Source: Candidatus Dadabacteria bacterium RIFCSPHIGHO2_12_FULL_53_21
Lineage (GTDB): Bacteria > Desulfobacterota_D > UBA1144 > Nemesobacterales > UBA2774
Direction: 5' to 3'
Assembly (NCBI GenBank): GCA_001775255.1
Contig: MFCJ01000125.1
Span: forward strand, 1 to 6,402
Length of the DNA: 6,402 nucleotides
Shown here: one piece after another, positions 6,210 to 6,402 of the stretch
Position numbering within the stretch: position 1 is the first letter of the stretch
Layout: each line of letters starts with the position of its first letter
Translations under genes and position numbers: made by a program
Notes under the pieces: model-generated
Told to the model about the DNA's origin: nothing
Database searches by the model: none
Seen by the model: the letters and a program-made list of their open reading frames with translations, nothing else

Positions 6210-6402
6210 ATGAAAAAGAACACCCTGCAATTAGACAAATACGATTCCGAGAGGGAAAGCCTCATAAACGAGGTCATCACGGGATTCGAGAAACCGCAAA
6301 AGCGTCTCCCCTGCAAGCTATTTTACGACAAAAGGGGTTCCGCGCTGTTCGACGAGATATGCGGGCTCGATGAATATTATCCGACACGCACCGAAGTCGG
6401 AA
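6210..6402 (+). CDS. egtD: EgtD, L-histidine N-alpha-methyltransferase (3'-truncated by window edge)
   Basis: First enzyme of ergothioneine synthesis: SAM-dependent trimethylation of the histidine alpha-amino group to hercynine. Only the first 64 codons are present, with the frame still open at the window end; the full protein is usually about 320 residues. The N-terminal block is distinctive: LPCKLFYDKRGSALFDEICGLDEYYPTRTE (residues 33-62) matches the conserved EgtD family start, where the YYPTRTE segment precedes the SAM-binding core. The ATG at 6210 gives a normal N-terminus, but no clear Shine-Dalgarno sequence precedes it, so it may depend on coupling with egtB, whose stop is 53 bp upstream. 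Pairing with EgtB strongly supports the ergothioneine assignment. The methyltransferase core and the histidine-binding residues cannot be inspected here. Confidence 0.9.
   Translation, partial: MKKNTLQLDKYDSERESLINEVITGFEKPQKRLPCKLFYDKRGSALFDEICGLDEYYPTRTEVG

Overview
The window is a stretch of bacterial chromosome with seven protein genes, all on the + strand, packed into what look like three transcription units. GC content appears moderate, with frequent ATA (Ile) and AGG/AGA (Arg) codons. The gene set and the prmC-murA-hisG order suggest a Gram-negative lineage near the old Deltaproteobacteria (Desulfobacterota-like) or a related candidate phylum. This placement is an inference from gene order and codon flavour only. 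An EgtB, which needs O2, implies the organism meets oxygen. No tRNA, rRNA, CRISPR array, insertion sequence or phage gene is visible.

Region 1 (2-1668) is the 3' part of a phosphate-uptake locus: the C-terminal part of the ABC ATPase PstB, then a thioredoxin-type arsenate reductase (arsC), then phoU. The reductase sits between two phosphate-system genes, which makes functional sense because Pst transporters also take up arsenate.

Region 2 (1857-4584) is a tightly overlapping prmC-murA-hisG unit: release-factor glutamine methyltransferase, first committed enzyme of peptidoglycan synthesis, and the short-form first enzyme of histidine synthesis. prmC and murA overlap by 13 bp, and murA and hisG by 4 bp (ATGA). 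The usual prmC partner, prfA, is not upstream. A 188-bp spacer with a hairpin and a TATAAT-like element separates this unit from phoU.

Region 3 (4585-6402) is a 231-bp spacer, measured to the preferred egtB start, followed by egtB and the 5' end of egtD. This pair makes ergothioneine from histidine: EgtD trimethylates histidine, and EgtB joins a sulfur donor to the product oxidatively. The egtB leader can fold so that its ribosome binding site is paired. The window ends 64 codons into egtD.

Most of the window is recognisable housekeeping and stress metabolism. I see no clearly undescribed system. The points most worth a second look are arsC inside the pst-phoU cluster, the structured egtB leader, and hisG directly beside genes that consume histidine.
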